Source: Rhodocyclaceae bacterium
GTDB lineage: Bacteria; Pseudomonadota; Gammaproteobacteria; Burkholderiales; Rhodocyclaceae
DNA: 64,000 nucleotides
Reading direction: 5' to 3'
NCBI GenBank assembly: GCA_023383815.1
Contig: JAHDYG010000004.1
Span: 62,001-126,000, forward strand
Part shown: positions 60,750 through 64,000 of the stretch, piece by piece
Numbering within the stretch: the stretch's first letter is position 1
Layout of the letters: each line of letters starts with the position of its first letter
Program-made: the position numbers and the translations under genes
The notes under the pieces: model-generated
Databases searched by the model: none
Told to the model about the DNA's origin: nothing
The model's input: only the letters and a program-made list of their open reading frames with translations

Positions 60750-62025
60750 ACCAGTCTCTCCAGTGTTCGTTCTGTGGTTTCAAGCGGGGGTTCGGGTCCA
60801 CGATGCTCGGCGCCCGCAACAACGGAAACTGCCTTGCGACCATGCGCAAGGTCTGGATCGCAGGGCTGGCGAGCAGGATCTTCGTCATCGGGTGGCGCCA
60901 CGCAAGGCGGTCGACCATGTCGTTTGCCTCGTAAGGAACGTCGCCGACGCCATCGCCATCGCGGTCCCAGCCAAGATAGCTGCTCCAGTGATTGCCGTCC
61001 TTGACGCCCCACAACTGATCGCGTGCCGCAACATAGCGGATCTGTTCGCGATTGCCGATGAAGTCGTTGCCCTCGATCACGTTGTCCTTCGAGCCAGCCC
61101 AGACGTGGGCGCCGACGATGTTGTCGATCACGAGGTTGCCGCGCAGTTCGTTGAAGTACGCGTCATACATGAAGAGGGCGCGATCGTTGCCGGCGATGAT
61201 GTTGTTCTCGACCACGGTGTCCCAGATCGTGCGCAGCATGATGCCGTGATCGGAGTTGGCCCACACGCGATTGTTGCGAACGACCTGCTCGCGCACCTCC
61301 ATCAGCGCGAGGCCGCCGCGATTCAGGTATACGTCGTTGTCCTCCCACAGATTGCGGTAGGAATTCATGTAGTGCGTGCCGTAGCGGCTGTGGTGCAGGC
61401 GGTTGCCGCGAAAGATGGCGTCATGGCTGACGTCGACGTACAGGGCGTCGCGCACGAAGCCGATGTTGTTGCCGATGATCTGCGCGCGCCGGGTGTTATA
61501 GAGCTGGATGCCGTTACCGCGCATCGACGAGCGGTAGTCGCGCTTGCCGACGATCAGGTTGTTCTCGACCAGGACGTCGTTGGCCTTCTCGATCCACAGC
61601 CCGAAGAGGTTGTAGACGAGGTCGCAGTTGCGGATCACCGCGCGATGCGCACCGGGCCAGATGTAGATGCCCGAATTCTGTTCGCGCAGGCTGTCGCCCG
61701 AGTCGATCACGATCAGGCCGTCGATCGTCACGTCCTCGGCCGTGACGAAGATCGTGTGTCCGGACAGGCCCCCGTCGATCGTGGGCCGATCGATACCCTT
61801 GAGCGTCAGGGACGTCTCGATGCGCAGATTTTCACGGTAGTGACCGCGCTCGATCTCGATGACGTCGCCTGGGGCGGCTTGGTCGACGCGCGCCTGGATC
61901 GACTCGCCGGGCGTGACGCGTACGGTCGCGGCGAAGCCCGGGCTGGCCATCGCAGCGGCGAGCGCCAGCGCTGCCAGAAAACGGGCAGGCCGCCAGCGGC
62001 CGGAGGCAAGACCGATCGCGCTCAT
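60721..62025 (-). CDS. nosD: NosD, periplasmic copper-processing protein
   Basis: The 434 residues begin with a signal peptide (about 1-32). A right-handed parallel beta-helix (CASH domain) follows, with repeated NN-ladder turns (VLVENNLIVG, QIIGNNIGF, VVRNNRVWA, VVENNIIAG). NosD acts with NosFY in maturing the CuZ centre of NosZ in the periplasm. It lies 9 nt after the small membrane protein gene. Confidence 0.94.
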   Translation of the reverse strand: MSAIGLASGRWRPARFLAALALAAAMASPGFAATVRVTPGESIQARVDQAAPGDVIEIERGHYRENLRIETSLTLKGIDRPTIDGGLSGHTIFVTAEDVTIDGLIVIDSGDSLREQNSGIYIWPGAHRAVIRNCDLVYNLFGLWIEKANDVLVENNLIVGKRDYRSSMRGNGIQLYNTRRAQIIGNNIGFVRDALYVDVSHDAIFRGNRLHHSRYGTHYMNSYRNLWEDNDVYLNRGGLALMEVREQVVRNNRVWANSDHGIMLRTIWDTVVENNIIAGNDRALFMYDAYFNELRGNLVIDNIVGAHVWAGSKDNVIEGNDFIGNREQIRYVAARDQLWGVKDGNHWSSYLGWDRDGDGVGDVPYEANDMVDRLAWRHPMTKILLASPAIQTLRMVARQFPLLRAPSIVDPNPRLKPQNEHWRDWFGKHFPGSR

Positions 62026-62034
62026 GCAATGCCG

Positions 62035-62463
62035 TCAGACCGTTAGCAGCCCGGCCCATTTCAGGGCAAGGAACAGCGTTGCGCCGATCAGGAGATTCTT
62101 GAAACCCACGTAGCACACCATGTCCATCAGGTTGGCCCGTCGGTAGTTGCGACCCCACCACGGACCTTCCTTGACGTAGGGCTTCGATCCCATCCGGATG
62201 ATGACCTCGAACACGCTCCAGCCGAACCACCATCCGATCAGGGCGCCGGCTTCGAGACGCCCCATCGCGGCCAGGATCCAGACGATGGTTGCCGCGATCC
62301 CGAGCGAGAACTCGGCCGCGACGATCGCACGGCGACGCACGAAGCCGTGATGGCTCCAGGGCCACAGATGATCCCACACTTCGGCGGCGAGCAGCACGAG
62401 CGGGTTGCTCTGCCGAGCGTAGGGGGGGTCGACCGGGTCAGTCATGAATTTCGGATCGACCAT
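62035..62463 (-). CDS. Small membrane protein between nosR and nosD
   Basis: The 142 residues hold three likely membrane helices (about 45-65, 75-95 and 115-140), with a conserved-looking WWFGWSVFEVI and an RRANLMDMVCYVGFKN helix. I do not recognise a named family. The ATG lies 4 nt after the nosR stop, with GGAG inside the end of nosR. The position in the nos operon suggests a role with NosR in electron supply or in the maturation of NosZ. Confidence 0.72.
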   Translation of the reverse strand: MVDPKFMTDPVDPPYARQSNPLVLLAAEVWDHLWPWSHHGFVRRRAIVAAEFSLGIAATIVWILAAMGRLEAGALIGWWFGWSVFEVIIRMGSKPYVKEGPWWGRNYRRANLMDMVCYVGFKNLLIGATLFLALKWAGLLTV

Positions 62464-62467
62464 GATC

Positions 62468-64000
62468 TCATTCTCCAGCGGTGGCCGGCTTCGCTGCGTG
62501 GGCGGAAACCGGAGTGATCGGAATGTAGTAGCCGTCCTTTCCAATCGGTGTCAGCGGCAGGCCGGCTTTCTGTCTGCGCTTGCGTTCCTGTGCCAGGGGC
62601 GGGCAGGCATGGTCGTCGGTATAGAGGACCATGCAGTCCAGGCACAGCATGCATTCGCGGTGATCGATCCGCCCGTTGCGGTCGATTGCGAGCGAACCGC
62701 AGCCGGCCGCGCAGGCGTGGCAGGTCGAGCATTCCTGCTTGCGCTTGAGCCCGAACCAGCGGAAGGTCGAAGGCATCGCGAGCGCCGCACCAAGCGGACA
62801 GAGGTACTTGCAGAACGGGCGCTCCATGAAGATCGACAGCCCGAGCAGCACCGCCACGAACAGGGTGTAGGGCCAGGAGCGGTTGAAGACCCCGACCAGG
62901 AAGGTGGTCTTGAACGGTTCGACTTCGGCGAGGATCTCGGCCAGGCCCATCGAGAACATCGATACCGCGAGCAGTCCGAAGAAGACCCAGTACTTGATCC
63001 ACTTCAGCCGGTCATGCATGCGCTGCGACAGCTTGAACTGGAAGCGCTTCAGGCCGATCGCCCCCGAGACCTTGTAGATCAGCTCCGAGAGCGAGCCGAA
63101 CGGGCACATCCAGCCGCAGAACAGCCCACGGCCCCACAGGAAGACCGTGACGATGATGAAGATCCAGAACAGGAAGATGAACGGGTCGGTGAGGAAGAGC
63201 TCCCAGGTCCATTTGAAGAGCAGGGCGTGGAACCAGGTCAGCACCTGGGTGATCGACGGCTGTGCCATCAGGTAGAAGCCGACGTAGCCGATGCTGATGA
63301 CCCAGGCCGTGTATTTGAACGCATTGACCGGCCACTTGTTCTTGCGCGTCGAGGCGCGCGTGAGGCGGTCGCGGTTTGCATACACGGCCGCGACCGCGAC
63401 GAGCAATGCTGCGAAGAGGCCGATCTCGAGCGCGCGCATGCGCCAGATCCGGACCCACGGTGCGGCCGCCTTCTCGATCTTCGGGCGGCCGCCTTCGAGG
63501 TACTCGGCGGCAAGCCAGTAGTCGGTGTCGAAGTTCGCGAAGCTGCGCTGCCCGGTCGCCTGATCGACCCGGTTGCCGAGAAAGGCGAGCTTCCACGGAT
63601 AGGCGCCCGAGAATCCGGTCGAGCGGATGATGAAGATCGCCGACTCGTTGAAGCTTGGCGCGCCCGGGGTGAGCACCCCATACAGATTCAGGTAGTCGAG
63701 ATCACGGAAGGTGAAGACGTCGACGTCCTGGCGCAGCAGGATCCGGTCGTACAGGCCGCCGCGCACGAAGCCCGAACCCTTGAAGGACTCCTTGCCTGCA
63801 GTGCGGATCACGAAAATGGCATGCTCGCCTTCCTTGAGGCGCTCCATCAGGCGTTGCCATCCGAGCTCGCCCAGCACCGAACGCCCGATGTCGGGTTGAT
63901 TGAGGTAGCCGAACCACAGTTCGATGAACGGCTCCTCGCCCGGCGGCAGTCCGACGTCCTCGTTGCGTACCGTGATGTTGCGCACGCTGCCCTCGGTGAC
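62468..64000 (-). CDS. nosR: NosR, C-terminal part (runs off right edge)
   Basis: The visible 510 residues contain the end of the periplasmic flavin-domain region and five or more membrane helices. Two CxxxCP motifs (CGWMCP, CKYLCP) and a C-terminal 4Fe-4S ferredoxin part (CSTCHACAAGCG and CMLCLDC) follow. NosR is an FMN and iron-sulfur protein that feeds electrons to nitrous oxide reductase and is needed for nosZ expression. The start, including the FMN-binding domain, lies beyond the window. nosZ would be expected nearby, off the right edge. Confidence 0.95.
   Translation of the reverse strand, partial: VTEGSVRNITVRNEDVGLPPGEEPFIELWFGYLNQPDIGRSVLGELGWQRLMERLKEGEHAIFVIRTAGKESFKGSGFVRGGLYDRILLRQDVDVFTFRDLDYLNLYGVLTPGAPSFNESAIFIIRSTGFSGAYPWKLAFLGNRVDQATGQRSFANFDTDYWLAAEYLEGGRPKIEKAAAPWVRIWRMRALEIGLFAALLVAVAAVYANRDRLTRASTRKNKWPVNAFKYTAWVISIGYVGFYLMAQPSITQVLTWFHALLFKWTWELFLTDPFIFLFWIFIIVTVFLWGRGLFCGWMCPFGSLSELIYKVSGAIGLKRFQFKLSQRMHDRLKWIKYWVFFGLLAVSMFSMGLAEILAEVEPFKTTFLVGVFNRSWPYTLFVAVLLGLSIFMERPFCKYLCPLGAALAMPSTFRWFGLKRKQECSTCHACAAGCGSLAIDRNGRIDHRECMLCLDCMVLYTDDHACPPLAQERKRRQKAGLPLTPIGKDGYYIPITPVSAHAAKPATAGE

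Noticed and set aside
57198-64000. FNR/DNR boxes (TTGAT-N4-ATCAA) for the nos operon
   Set aside because: I found none in the readable intergenic spaces; the operon promoter is probably beyond the right edge.

Overview
This is a GC-rich, gene-dense stretch of bacterial chromosome. Gene content and order fit a betaproteobacterium, most likely a facultatively denitrifying Rhodocyclales-type organism (Thauera/Azoarcus/Aromatoleum-like). The basis is the smpB|ratA-rnfH block, guaB-guaA, rimP-nusA-infB-rbfA-truB-rpsO-pnp, an nnrU gene, a nos (nitrous oxide reduction) operon, a phasin, and a three-subunit 2-oxoacid oxidoreductase of the kind linked to anaerobic aromatic metabolism. The taxon is inference; no 16S rRNA gene is present. 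I see no prophage, insertion sequence or CRISPR array.

Layout. 1-8.1 kb: the N-terminus of a GAF-domain protein running off the left edge, a phasin gene with a PhaR/PhbF-like operator, then clpB, ppiD and htpG; clpB and htpG have clear sigma-32 promoters. 8.1-12.9 kb: a minus-strand, ATGA-coupled operon for a predicted 2-oxoglutarate:NADP+ oxidoreductase (diaphorase subunit, alpha, beta). 13-24.8 kb: housekeeping and stress genes (HAD phosphatase, ClC antiporter, MarR regulator, fabI, nnrU, smpB, ratA, rnfH, guaB, guaA, fpr with a divergent FinR-like LysR gene, pterin dehydratase). 24.9-29.8 kb: a beta-glucan locus with a GH17-GT2 fusion, a small membrane protein and a second membrane-anchored GH17 protein. 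29.9-34.8 kb: glycine cleavage genes gcvT-gcvH-gcvP behind a tandem glycine riboswitch whose 3' end overlaps an intrinsic terminator.

34.8-41.6 kb: an alpha/beta hydrolase, a PHP-domain phosphatase and YciO, an M50 membrane protease, trpS, scpA, scpB and rluB, closely packed and often overlapping. 41.7-50.7 kb: the rimP-nusA-infB-rbfA-truB operon, with a leader attenuator, followed by rpsO and pnp. 50.7-53.3 kb: dksA, a tRNA-Pro/Arg/His operon, an unknown membrane protein and a lipoprotein cytochrome c5. 53.4-57.0 kb: a Lon-like protease, a phosphoribosyltransferase and an Hsp20 chaperone.

57.2-64 kb: a minus-strand nos operon reading nosR (its N-terminus is off the right edge), a small membrane protein, nosD, nosF, nosY, nosL, two small unknown genes and a second NosL-type gene. 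nosZ is not in the window. The last part of this operon is the most novel stretch: two uncharacterised ORFs, one resembling DUF6516/TumE-type proteins, lie between two different NosL copper-chaperone genes. Three of the four junctions from nosY onward are ATGA stop/start overlaps and the fourth is a 2-nt gap, so the small proteins are made together with the N2O-reductase maturation machinery.
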